Of a stretch of 64,000 nt of DNA, positions 34,335 through 47,600 are shown in pieces. The stretch spans positions 36,180,732-36,244,731 of the forward strand of contig CP136065.1 of the NCBI GenBank assembly GCA_032622095.1, read 5' to 3'. How positions within the stretch are numbered: the first letter of the stretch is position 1; every line of letters starts with the position of its first letter. This DNA is from Siphonodentalium dalli (Eukaryota; Mollusca; Scaphopoda; Gadilida; Siphonodentaliidae). A program made the position numbers and the translations under genes. Under the pieces are notes generated by a model. It was not told where the DNA came from and made no database searches. It worked only from the letters and a program-made list of their open reading frames with translations.

Positions 34335-35110
34335 ATATCCCGTAAATTCAGGCACTACTCTGGTATATCTTGGTTTACCAGGCTTTTACAGTGGTAATAT
34401 ACACAGGTAAGTAAAAATTTACTGTGGTATGTACTCTTAAAGGGGTTCTGTACGCCATTTTCAATAAATTCCCGGTGATAACAACGATCTAATATCGATA
34501 ATATATAGAAAACTAAGTAATTTGAGTCGGAGATGTATTCTGTAATTCTGGTTATTATGTTATCTTAAAATCAAAGTTAATAATTTGATATAAATTTAAT
34601 TTATGGCTGGAACCATAAATTAAATTACGAATTTCCGTGTACAAGACGTAATCAAAATAATTCATGGATAGTGGATTGGGTAAAGCGTAAACAATTATGT
34701 TGATCCGGAGCGTAAACTCAATACACGTTTGCTTGAAAACTGTCCAAAAATTACTCGACAACGACAATTGTTATTTTCGCATTCCGGCTAATCTGCCATC
34801 CGTAACATTACTTCGTACTCAACAGACTTTCAAATAATGGAAATCTGGTTACCTTATTCTACAACTCAGAGACTAAAGAAACCAACAACAATATTTGGGC
34901 ACAGTATCCCTTTAAATGCATGCAATACTCTATTATATCTTCTTTGCCAAGGTTTGTAAATGGATCATATACCCCGGTAAGTGAAACTTACTGTGTTATA
35001 TCCTGGTAAATTCAAGTAATACCCTATTATATCTTGGTTTACCGGGGATTTTCATGGGTAATGTGGTATAATGTGGTAATACCCTAGTATACCGTGGTGC
35101 ATGCTGGTTT
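34335..35110 (+). repeat. TTACC(A/G)GG-type tandem repeat, about 100 bp units, split by a MITE
   Basis: Units with TATATCTTGGTTTACC(A/G)GG, a GTAAGT(G/A)AAA(C/A)TTACTG block and GTAAATTCAAGTAATACCC lie at about 34335-34436, 34916-35020 and 35021-35110. A MITE interrupts at 34437-34915. Confidence 0.65.
34437..34915. mobile_element. MITE family D copy 1, Kolobok/T2-like (TTAA-flanked)
   Basis: TTAA at both ends encloses AGGGGTTCTGTACGCC / GGGCACAGTATCCCT. TTAAAGG ends with TTAA sites are typical of T2/Kolobok MITEs. Internal palindrome TAATTTGATATAAATTTAAT with ATTTATGGCTGG(A)ACCATAAAT. It is non-coding; related copies are at 41829 and 61593. Confidence 0.65.
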
Positions 35111-35500
35111 ACCACAGTTTCACCAGAGTGTTTTATAAGTGTAATTATGTTCAATTCAGCGCCCACATAAATACGTTGTATTGCCAAGAACTATATCTTT
35201 TTGTGAATCACATTTACTTCTTAAATTGTTCTGAAGACAAAACTTGGTTCTTCGGAAATTGAAAAAAACAACACTCACTGTATGGATCGGGTCTTCACGC
35301 TGAAGAACCCATGACGAACCTGTTGGTTCTGGATATTTCTTAGAGTGTTATAGTGTCGTGGGAAGGCTACATGGCGTTCCACTCATGACCCACTCATGTC
35401 CGCCATAAGGCCACCATTCATTTTAATTAAAGCCGCTGTGGACTATTTCAGAATGTAGATGACGATTGTGTTTACAATTGTACTAGCCATTGACATAATT
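35111..35500. other. R2 5' flank
   Basis: No repeat or coding sequence recognised. It lies directly upstream of the R2 promoter region. Confidence 0.4.
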
Positions 35501-35524
35501 GGGTTTCTCCATCAAATATAAAAC
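35501..35524 (+). promoter_or_regulatory. R2 core promoter candidate (TATA-like)
   Basis: GGGTTTCTCCATCAAATATA followed by AAAC, about 50 bp before the R2 start codon. The matching position of R3 (60911-60930) has GGTTTCTCCATAAAAAG. A TATA-like word preceded by the same GGTTTCTCCAT in both paralogues suggests a conserved core promoter. The transcript start is not known. Confidence 0.45.
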
Positions 35525-35569
35525 CTCTGGTAAGTCTGATGTACGGTGGATGCTAAATAATTACGAGTC

Positions 35570-35606
35570 ATGAAATTCGGATTATTTGTTCAGTGTATAT
35601 TCATCG
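35570..35606 (+). CDS. R2 exon 1: signal peptide
   Basis: ATG then MKFGLFVQCIFI and a split Gly codon (G|GT). The 37-nt length and sequence match R3 exon 1 (MKLGIYFLCIFI). The donor is GTTGGT in both genes, weak but conserved. Reading on through the donor gives a stop within 10 codons, so splicing here is required. Confidence 0.8.
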
Positions 35607-38600
35607 GTTGGTATTATAATTTATATTTATGACCAATGCTCTTTTTCTACTCTGATAACAGGTTGTCGATCGATAGCTAGCTTTCTACTCCAAAACAATT
35701 TGTTATATACGATTATTTTAAGATATTGCATTTCAAATTGTGATTGCAGCCATGGCCGCTCATTTTATCGCACCGTGAAAGCGACTATGGACATCATGTG
35801 CAGTTATTGACTTCCAACCCATAATATATATAGTTGAATTTATATAATGCTTCTATGTAAAACGTGTTGCATATGGTGTTCTGACTCCACGTGGGCTGAC
35901 TCCAGTTGACATATGTATGCGATGTAACTAGGGACGTGGTGCATTGGTCTCACACTCAATTTCGGTCAAACGTTTCAGCAGTTTGAAGTATACTCTGCAC
36001 AGTATCAATTGGATTTTACAACTAGTATATAGTATGAAATATGCCGTTTTGGAAAAAAGACCGAATATATTCCTACTTTCGGTATAGTTTTGGACAGCAA
36101 TGGCATTCAGTTGGCACATATCCGACCATATCCGAATAGGAGGTGGCAATCTGATACACATTGGACTACCAGTTGGAAAGCCAAGCCCAAACGGGATGCG
36201 AATAGGATTTCCCGAGCTTAGGAACTTTGGTTTGGTTCAATGGGTGCAAGAGTTACAAATTATGTACTAGACTCCTCAAGGATGCCCATTAACCACATCC
36301 ATATAAATTGCATGTCTTTCCCCAATAAGGTATGAGTAGCGGTGCAGAAGTTAACAATGGAAACACGGACCGCCGGGAGTTACGAGCACACTTATTGGCG
36401 AACTACGATCGGAATCTGAAGCCACATTGTAACCCACGAGGTTTAGTAAACATCACACTCGACGTCCAAATAAGGCAGATAATTACGCTGGTAAGTGATA
36501 CTCTCATGGGTTGATCGGTTTTGTAGTTGGTAGAGGGTTAGTACTCTCATGCGTTGATCGGTTTGGTTGGGTAGTTGATAGAGGGTTAGACTAGTGTCGT
36601 TGCAGTCACTAGGCAAAATATCGACGTTTTCTATTGTATTATACCTGTACGTTCAGTACTCAGTTACGAATTATCGGAAAAATCGTTGCTGAATAGCTCG
36701 GGGGATGTCCCTTGCTGTATACATGGTATCACCAACACCGGAGCACTGTTTAAAAAAACATTTATTCTCTCTCAGATTAATGTATCGCCTAGCTAGTTGG
36801 CCAATGATATCGACTGCTTCGTTATAATTTTGAGTGTGGAATACCACTCAATGTGACAGCTTGCTCTCTCATCGGCAAATTTAATTGAAATGTCAGATTA
36901 TTTCCGAATGTCTCTTTAATAAAAGACACTGTTTTACTTTAGAAAACCCATTTGAGACTAATATTATCCATCATGACATGGTGTATGGGATGTACAAATC
37001 TCACCCGAAGGGCATATATTTGGCAGTACACGAGGTTTTCCAGTGTGTCAGGACCAAATATCTGGCCCCGAGTGTGACATTTGTCCATGCCCACAAATTC
37101 CTGGTCATGATGAATAATTTTCTCCCAAACCAAGAGCCTCATTCCGATTTATCCTTTTCTACTAGTCTAGGAAAATCGAACATGTTTCTGTTTACAGAAC
37201 AGAAAAATATACATTTCACGAGTTTGGCGATATATTGCAACGATGACAATTTTACGCTAGCGGAACTATTACGTTCGTCATTTGTGAAGCATCTATTGTT
37301 TAAGAAATGTACACGTGCTATATACGTTCGCTATGGGGAATTGACACGCCGTTTGATCGAATTTGTTCGCATACAATCGTTTATTTCGCCCTCCGCGTGT
37401 ATAATGTTTCGCTTATTCTTGGTATACATGGTCCATGGGCGTTTTATTTATAGAAATGGGAATTTTTGGGACTGATTAAAAGTCGAACTGCGAAACGGTG
37501 GCCGAGTCCGGTAAAAGGTGTAGTTGGGAATTCTGGTGAGATGCACGATAAACCTTCAGTGATAAGCCGTATATAGTTGTTGTATAATTTGAAGGATTAG
37601 TTGTTTTAACGGCATTATTAGTTGGTCATTTGTGAAACCAATATAATTCATATTCTATAATTACAATCATGGGTATATAATGATCTTGAGCGCGTTACCA
37701 TTTCTGACATTGGTTTTCTTGTAGACGTTGTAGTGTATGTATGCAACTCTGCTTTTGTAAGTCGATTATGGTGAATGTTCTCCGTGTTAAACCTTTTAAC
37801 CAGTTGGAGCCATATCTCTATTTTAATTAGCGTCCATGAATTCATCCGTATTTATTGAAATGCGAACTGTTACTGTTGGTCGCCATTGTTTTTGGCTTAA
37901 ACCGGACATGCTGCTGGCTGGCTCGTTAAAATAATTCCGACTCATAATTAAATCAGTAAATCAGTCACGTGGGTCGTGTGCAGCCACGTGATGTGGAGAT
38001 AGTAAAATCGATCATAACTACATCACGAGTTATCAGTGCTAATGTGTTGGAAGAAACAGTTATCCTTCCACTGAAGGCGGAGAATGCTTGCGCATGTATA
38101 GGACAATATATGTTCTAGCAATCTTTTAGTTCTACAACCTGTATAGTTCTGTTGACAAAACGGTCTGTAATTAAGCGAGGACACATACCAGGCATCAAAG
38201 TAGTAATGTTGCTCCGATGTTAGTGACATCATGCCTCAGCGATGTTAGCATATCGCTGTATCGCCATTTGTCGGGCCATATCGCGCGCAGATGAAAATGA
38301 CACATGCAGGGTTTGTAACGTTGATCAATCGTCATCGCGATATATACTGAAAAAGTGGGGAAGTCCAGAGTTATAATAGTCAACAGTTGCTATCGAAAAT
38401 TCAAATGAGCAAAACCATAAAAAAGAAGATTTAGATAAGTCGCTAAAACGGAAAGTCTGCTCAACTAGGGGAATTGACTGATATCAGATGTGTAAACTTT
38501 GCTACTTAAATTAATGGACCTACATTTTTCTCGATTGTCTGTATTACGGGGAGAACAAACATGCTCTCATATTCATGCGATTTTCTTCCAATTTACCCCG

Positions 38601-41600
38601 ATGTAGGTGACACCCTCCTGGTCGGTGATATCCTGTTTACATGGTTGTGCATGCAGGATGACATACACATCACTTCCACACTAGCTTGCGAGCGTGACCG
38701 ATTAATTAACGTGTATACCAATGCGAAACCTGAATATTTGTTAAACTGGCGTTTTTTTCAATGGAAATACCTTTGAAGATCACGATGACTCTGCTTATTT
38801 CCGGGCTTCTCAGAAACATTCTCAAATCAAATGGTCTTCAGTGCGAGTATAAAGAATTTTACTGACAGGGACAGTTTGTTTGGCGTGCTTACAATTTCAA
38901 ACACATGTTCCGGTTTACGTTCTTGTATGTTCATTTCGTGGTCAAGGCCGACGTGAAATAACGAGATTTATTCGCTGCTATTGTTGTAGTTACAATTAAA
39001 AATATGTTCAAGTTTATGGGGGACAGCAACGATAGAACATGAAACCATATATCGCTTTACGGTGTACGGTACGAATGTGTGGACAAGCAGCGATCAGTTT
39101 AATTGATACATCGAATGAATATGGTGGAGAGAAACGTTATCGTCATAAATGGTGTGGGCTAAGGGTATAATTAGGCCAACGGCCCCTAATGTGGCACCCT
39201 GTTTGTAGTGGGGAGCATCCCGTGAGGTGTGGATACGGCTTATAGCTCATGGTCTTCTGTGGAGGTACAGAGAGGCTGCTACAGGCAGTGGCTAAATTGG
39301 TCATCGTTTATGCTCTGTACCAGTATTTAGCCACGAAATATCTGCCTGGAAAAGTGACATTTGTCGAACAAATCAGGACTGTGTAGTAGGTGGCTCTCTC
39401 CCAATTAAATGTCCGAGAACAGTTCAATCTGGTGATATTCTGAGTTAACATCTTTTGCGCAAACACCATTTTTGGTTACTCGTCACAAGACGTTGAATAT
39501 TAGCAGAGCTGTGCTGAGAACCATCGATATAGCTGACTATTCTGAATAAGAAATATGTGACCCGCCATATCAAATCCAGTCGTATGTCGGGATTTTTTTT
39601 ACCCTGTGCCAATGCATTCTCTTATATATGCGAGTCGACCATATATAATATAATAGATCGCCTCGCATATATAAGAGAATGCATTCGCCTAACAATTTTT
39701 TACAATTTTAATAATTTTTTCTTGTATTCTTTAACAATTTTATAATTTCACCCATACAGAGCCCCAGACAAACATGAGCAGACGACACTCTTCTATGTGC
39801 TTCTATATATGTGTGGGGCTCCCTGCAGCGTAATGGATGTTTTTTATTTTATGTCCTAAAAATTGTAAGAAACATTTATTTAAAAAAAATGAAAAAAAAT
39901 TGTTAGGCCAATGCATTATCTTATATATGCGAGGCGACCTATGGTCGACTCGCATATATAAGAGAATGCATTGGCACAGGGTAAAAAATTTCCGACTTAC
40001 GACTGGACTTGATATGGCGGGTCACATATTCGCGGAGTTGGCACAGCAGGGAGTTACATAAGTCTAGCTTTCTAAGATAGTTGGTTGACAAAAGGTTAAT
40101 TTGAACGTTATCTTTTTACGTTCAATCGGTGTGAACATCGACCGACATTGAAAGTTGGATATATTAAGAAAGATTTATTTTCAAATCCATTACGGTGTTT
40201 TAAATGTTTGGCGTATCGTCATGGCCAGGAAGTTTGCAAAAGCAAAGCAACGACATATGCACGGTGTTCTGTATCTGGTCAGGTTCATAAGGATTTACAA
40301 AATAAAAACAAACTCAATCTGTCATGGTTCACATAATCAATGGACCGCCAATGTCCCATGTGGGACTCTGGATTGAAAATCCAAAGATGTAGCGTCATCA
40401 GTGTATCGCTAGTAACTCAAGTTGACGATGCCGATATTGCTTCTGTTCCAGAACCTATATCATAATTATGCTATGGACATATCAACTGAAGTTCAGACAG
40501 TTGTTCCAAAACAATCTACTCATGTTAAGCCAGTTGCTGCAGCACAATCTACTTATGTTGATTGCGTTCATCCAAAACAAAAATCGCCAAAATCTATCAA
40601 ATGTTTTGACTCGCAAAAACAGAGGTCAATCTTTGAGTTTGCAAAGTTTGACACGATTCTTGAAGAGAAAACAATTAACATTGAAAGATACCAAACAGTA
40701 TTTGTGGATTGAAGCTGCCGGTTGGATGAAAGATGACCCTTTGCGCCACCCACCGACCGTCGACTTGACGCACTGATGAAGGAACACGCCAACTACATTA
40801 AATATCATAAATATCTTGGTAAATTTAGTTTTATTAATTATTAAAAGGCGCAGACTGCTACTTTCAATGCGAAAGAAGAGAGAAGAAATAAAACAAAATA
40901 AGACAAAACAAAACGCCATCTATATTGCCAAAAACAAAAACAATGAGTTCCCACAAAGATATAATTCAATTATTGTTTTGTATTATTAAAGACTGTTCCG
41001 TGCATTTGTCGTGCATTTGTCGACCTAATTTGATCGCCATAACGCGAACAAGAGAGAAATTACTATAATAAAATTGATGCCGAATATCAATTCTGATAAG
41101 TGATTCTCTCAAAATTGTACCAATTGTATGTTTTCAGGACGAACCGACGCAGCAACTGAAACAGAATGTCTGGATGCGTATGGTAAGTCGCTGGCGTTAG
41201 GTTTCTGGGTATGTCGAACACCATTGCCGAACCACTAAACGCCGAACCTACTAAACGTTACTTCCAAACCAAATAACACCCGTAAACACAATGTGTGCTA
41301 TGTAGCCCATAGTTATGTGTCGCTACAGATTGCTGGGTATATGGAAGCCACTAACGCCTCATTAGTTTGCGCATATTTTATGGTTACCCCTTGTTCTGTG
41401 TTTTTAAGATTGCTGTGTACATGTATATGGAACCCACCAACTACATAAGCGTTTACAAGTACTGTGGTAAGTCCTTGTTCGTGTTGATAGGTTGCTGTGT
41501 ATGTGGTACTCGCTCACTCTTCAAGCGTGTAATACATCGTTCCGTGTCGTTATGTTACTGGATAAATGCAATCAACTAATTTTTCCTTTATTCTTGTTAC

Positions 41601-44600
41601 TTGTCTGCTCATGTTCCTTGTAAAAATGGCTGATATTAAAGTATTATTCATTTACCATTGCCAACGGATATCGCATTACTAACGTGAACGATCCACCTAC
41701 ACGTACATCGTAAAACCGTGTAGATATTTTGTAGCTAACATGTAGCATACGTAACTTAGCAAAGAGGAGTAATCTAGTCATCTGATACTACTATAGTCGA
41801 CCTAACGTAATAAACATTCATGGCCTATTTAAAGGGGCACTGTACGTCATTTTCAATACGTTCCACTAAATAACAACGACCTAATATCGATAACATTATA
41901 GAACAATAAGTAATTTAAGTCGAAGATGTATTCTGTAAACGTTCAGGTTAATAGGTCATCTTAAAATCAAAGTTAGTAATTTGATATAAATTTAATTTAT
42001 GGCTGGAGCCATAAATTAAACTACGAATTTCGGTGTAGAAGACCTTACGAAAGCACTCTCAAACTTTTTCCACAACACAAATCTTTGTTCCATGTTATTC
42101 GATTTCCGGATATATCCGACCAGATAACTTCAGTAGTAGCCGTGTATATGTACCCTGCTTTTTATCTTTGCAGGAGTGGAACGATTGCCGCTTGAAGTGG
42201 AACAGCAGTGAATTTGCCATCAATGAAATAGCTTTGCCGTCGTCTGACATATGGATTCCAGACATCAACCTGTATGATAGGTGAGATAAGCCAATAGGAT
42301 GCTAACAATCATAATGCTATTATAAGATAAGCCAATGGGATTCTAACAATCATAATGCTTTTATAAGATAAGCCAATGGGATGCTAACAATCATAATGCT
42401 TTTATAAGATAAGCTAATGGGATGCTAACAATCATAATGCTATTATACGATAAGCTAATGGGATGCTAACAATCATAATGCGATGCCAGTTTTGTTCAGT
42501 ATATATAAATGTTATAGGTGCCGTTTTTATCTGTTTTAGCAAACTGCCTCTTTTATGTATCATGATACTTGCGCGCGTCTGCATTGTTATTTCAGCATGT
42601 TATGGGTTAACTGAAATGTGTGTCAGTGTGTATGCGCGTGAGAGGGAGCATGAATGATTGTGTCACCTGCACACTGATTAGCACTCACCTGTTACTGGCG
42701 GGAAAATTAACGCGGTCTTGGGGTCATTCAGTAATTAGTTTTTGAAATAGTCAGACGCACGATATTGATTTACCCGTTTGAGATCATATGATTAAATGAA
42801 ATGCAAATTACATATTTAAGGATTATCATTTATATGTGGTTTATTATATTGGCTGTGCTGTGATAACTATGTTTACGTTTTTAAATACACTTTATCGACC
42901 CAATTACTTTGTTGTTGGACTCTACGAAATCTTAGATCCAGCGGTATAACTTAATGCATGTATAAATGTCGTGCTTTTATCGATCCAACATTGGCATCTT
43001 ATCACTCCGCCAAAATATTTAGATATAATTCTGATGTTTAAATGAGTCATATCATATGCACACACATTGTTGGCGATATGTTTTTACGATTAATACAGCA
43101 ACTGTTTTTCAGTACAACAGGTCAGGATATCCCAGGATTGAAGAGCAACTTTCTGAAGCTACTTAACTCCCATGGAGATTTGCAGTATATATGGCCAACA
43201 GTGCTTGAGAGTTTCTGCCAGCTTGATGTCCGATATTTTCCGTTCGATTCACAAATATGCGAGTGTGTGTTTGGCTCTTGGGTACACGACGGAGGTTCCA
43301 TAGACATCAACCCGAAGAGTAAAACTAATATCCAGATGAATATTAGCCATTTTAAGCAGAACTCAGCATGGGATCTTGTGAAATACGAAGCCGAGAGACA
43401 TCATTTAATGTACAATTGTTGTCCGAACCCGTTCGTGGACGTGACGTACTATCTACATCTTCGTCGGAAGCCGCTTCAGTATATGATGACGTTAATTATA
43501 CCGTGTATTCTGATCAGCGCCATGACTTTGCTCGGCTTTTTGTTACGGGTTGAATCAGGGGAGAAGATATCCCTCCAGGTGACAGTGATGCTCTCTCTCA
43601 CAGTGTTCCTGATGCTGATAACTGAAAAGCTTCCGCCTTCATCTGACGCAATACCGCTTCTTGGTAGGTTCGCAAATGATTCAATACTTTGAAATCAGTC
43701 ACAAGTTTTCAAATTTCAATAAGTTGTTTTGTAAATTAATATCAAAGATTTATGATAGTATTTGGCTTGGATTAATTGTGAAAACCAAAAGTCTTGAAAC
43801 GGAATATTACCCAATAACATTTATAAAATGCGATTGCACCAACATGGCGAACGCCGTAGAAAGAGGTATGGACCAAAACAAATCTTCAATGTTTCCACCC
43901 TCATAGCTTCCCACATATTACGATCCATTAATCATAAACGTGTCAAATATTCTGAACTATATATATGTACTGTTATACAGTAATGGGATGTTGGTAATGA
44001 TTCATAAATAGGTGACATGGTTGTTTGAGAGCAGAACATAGTTCAACAAGTGAATTCAATTCCAGTGCAGCTTTTGTTGAATGTGACATTACTGGTTTGA
44101 TGACTTAATTATTAAAAAAAAACTGGGAAAGTTCACAAAAAAATGAAACATAGCTCTATCAAGCAGAAGGAGCTTATTTACTCTGTCGCGGTCTGCTTTT
44201 TGGGTTGACAATGGTCAAGTTTTAGTCAATAAATGGGTAAAATTTAGCGTTTGTGGGTGCACACCTAATGTATGGAGCATATCTCCGTAATAAATTGTAC
44301 GAAGAAGCCAAAGTACAGACATTTGTCTACACACCATTTCTATCGAAAAATTAAACTGAATTGACGTGACATATCCTCAGCATTGATTTGAGGTGCAGTA
44401 CCCCCTCCCAGGTTGGCAAAAAATACCGGAAATTGTGTATTGCTACCTGAGTTAAATTTTTACGAAATTCAAACATCAACACAGCTAATATTGTTATCTA
44501 GTATAGACAGACTGGTTATTCATTCATTTAGAAATATTGTTTCTGTCTTGAAACCCCAGAGGTGTTGTTTTGGAAGAATGTCACAAATTACCAGCGAACT

Positions 44601-47600
44601 CCTTGCCTCACCCGTCTTTCATACGTGCGGCTGAATAAACAATCAACGGATTTGGGTAAAGACATGGTAAACCTTTATAATAACAAATACCGACACGACT
44701 TGGATTGTAGGGTCTAGCAATGCATCTACGCACTGATACCACAACTACATATAGAGTAGACATATATGCTGAGTATGTGTCAGAAATATGACTCGTCAAC
44801 AAATATGTTCTGCAAAGGCTTCTCAAAAATTATTTGGAACTATTCGGTCCAATGCGAAATGAACGTTTGTTGTCGGCCGGAACAATATGTTTTGTGACCA
44901 TCCTCCCCATTTCACATCTCCTTATTGGTCCAAGTCCTAACATACTAGGGCGATACGAAGTTACTGAAATTATAATCGCGAGAGAAAGCAATCGGGCGAT
45001 GCGATGACTCAGTGCAACATCGTGCATGTGAATGACATGTAATTTGTCTTTAGAATCGGCGGATATCAAAATGGTTGTTGCCCTTCGTCTCGGGAGACAT
45101 TGAGATTTGTCACTCACTCGTGAATGGAATGACTTTCCGTTCTCGAGAAGGGTGACAAATCTCAATGTCTCCCGAGAAGGGCGACAACTTATATTGTTAC
45201 CCAATAGTAGAGTTTTACTTCGTAAATCATTGGGATTTAGAATTAACTGGTTAACCCCAAATTCGCGTTCGTAACGCCACAACGAACAGTTGCCAGCGCT
45301 GAATTAACTGTTGTCCGGTTTGAAATCACGGGCAGCTTTCGTGACGTCACGAGTGAACTGTTGACTGGCTCCGAGCGAACTGTTGACTGGCCCGAACGAA
45401 CTTTTACATGGTTTGCAATTTCCGTGACGTTTCGGAAATTTCCGGTTTCGTTTTTTAATTATACCGGATTTCCGCATTGTCACTGTCACGTTCGAAAAAC
45501 AACACAATTACAAGTAAATGTATTGGGTAACCAAGCAATTATTTCATGTGTCTTTTGGGAACAGGCAAAATTGTTGTCCCTCTGTATCAGGAATGACTAT
45601 CGAACTGTTGCCCTCGGCTTTCGGCCTTGGGACAACAATGTTGCCTGTTCCCAAAAGACACATGAAATACTTGCTTACTGTTAAATTGGAACAACGAATG
45701 TTGGGTCTAATGCGTTATTCGCCCTACAAGCACATACTGAGTTTTCAGCGTTAATTGAATAAACAGTTAATTGGCAGTCGTGTTTTACGAAGTGTACATG
45801 TACCTGATGCTGATTAATTGGTCTTTCAGCTTTGTACTTCACATTCACCTTGGTTCTGATTGCGGCGTCATGTTTAATGACAGTCATCGTTATCAGCCTA
45901 CACTTCAAGTCAACTACCAGGGTGCCTTGCTGGGCAAAAACCTACTTCATTAACGTTATTGGACCACTGCTGTTTGTGAATGCACTGACCCAGGTATGCG
46001 TAAAGGGACTTGTATGGCACATTATTCATCGCCAGCTTAAAGCCACATGACGGGTTGCGCTCCAAAATAACCTAATAATCGTTTTTGATTTTTTCCCCGG
46101 TATCGAAATAGGTTGACAAGATATTGAACTACCTTTCGGCGAGCATTATATGTCCCACAAAGACGCATTGAGGTCATACAAAATACAATTTTGAACACGG
46201 TGTTTGGATATCAAACACAAACAACAGCAATGTGCACGGCATGGAACAGAAAAGAACGTTCTGTGTTAGTCTAAACTCATATATTGAAGAAATAAAAGCG
46301 CCCCCCCCCCCCCTTGAATCCGGTTTATCAATATTTCGTGTAATTAGCAACCTATGATTTCATATCTTATACCTATTCTAGGTCTATAGGTATATTTTTC
46401 TATATCTATAGACACATGTTGTTGGAAGCTCGAATGAACCATGTCCGTTTAAACTGACATGGCTCATTGGTGTTTCAACATTTTGTTTTCATAATAATGG
46501 ATGGAGGTATAAGATAGGTTGGCAAATACACGATATATAATACCGGCTTCAAGTTCTCAAGAAAATACTTTCCATAATCACAGCATTTCCCAGCTGTTTT
46601 ATATTTTTCGCACAAAACTGAAACAAACACTCTTTATTTCTATGATATCACGAATAGATCTTTTATGTGTCATGCATATGACTTGTTTGTTTGGGATGTA
46701 TTTTTGGAGCGCAACCCGACATGTGGCTTTAAACCTCAGGGTTCAAGTTTCTAATTATAAGGTTTGGTTTGGTGTACATTATATTTGGTTTTATATATAT
46801 ATTAGTCTGTTACATTTAATGTTCATGATCTTTTTGAGCGAATTATTAAATTTAATTTTGTATCATAATGCTACTAGAGGTCTGATAACCTGAACATATC
46901 TTCGAATAGTATATATATTTGACTTCACATTTAATCAAACGTAGTTGTTGGCTATCTAAGCCAAAATGGAATGCAGGAATGAGACGTATCAGGGTGGAGC
47001 GGATACGTCGAAACAGGGACGGCTAGAGGGTCTCCGTTGGGGGTGTCCACCATGGGAAGTTCCAACTGCACCCCCCTTGAATCAGACCAAACACAAGTTT
47101 TGCATAATTCCATTTGCACCCCCTTTCAGCTCAGTGCTCAGCCTGATATCCTATATATTCATAAACGATGGTTCTATACACCCGGTATGAGAACATTAAG
47201 ATATTTGAACCTGAAAATTGCATAAATCCCAACATCTAGTGGTCTAACTCCAGACAAATGCTCACGGCTACGGGAAAGAGACAAGGACACACCGGGCCGA
47301 CCATTGTTGTTCGGCCCGGTGTGAAAACCCAAACCAACCATGGTCGGCACGGTGTGAGAAAATTTATACAAGACAATCGCAAATCCTAGAATATAGACTG
47401 GCCTCAACTGAAGCTTTCCTAGTGTTGGACATGTCAAACCTCATACTCTGCCTCAGGTTGGAAAATGCTCCAATTGGTGACAATTTCAGTCCACAAGTTT
47501 GACAAAATGTTGTAAAATATTGTTCTGTTAATCTAATTAGCAGTTTTGTATTGGCCACGGTTGAGGGACAATGACACGCCATGGTTCGGTCCGGTGTGCG

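Larger units (their letters stand above)
39553..40029. mobile_element. Composite MITE, family A, copy 2
   Basis: Same ends as 1094-1559 (ATATGTGACCCGCC... / ...GGGTCACATAT), with two palindrome modules in opposite orientation at 39608-39687 and 39907-39975. The central AT-rich spacer runs in the opposite direction relative to copy 1. The left palindrome loop carries an extra AT-rich stretch (ATATAATATAATAG) and one arm mismatch. Confidence 0.85.

Noticed and set aside
36330-36345. Alternative acceptor (GTGCAG) for R2 exon 2
   Set aside because: It would break the reading frame with the 37-nt exon 1, while the AAG acceptor gives matching phase in both R2 and R3.
46519-46893. 124-residue frame downstream of R2 exon 6 as an extra receptor exon
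   Set aside because: It crosses the right TIR of the family-F MITE and has no receptor motif; R2 exon 6 joins exon 7 at 48115 in phase.
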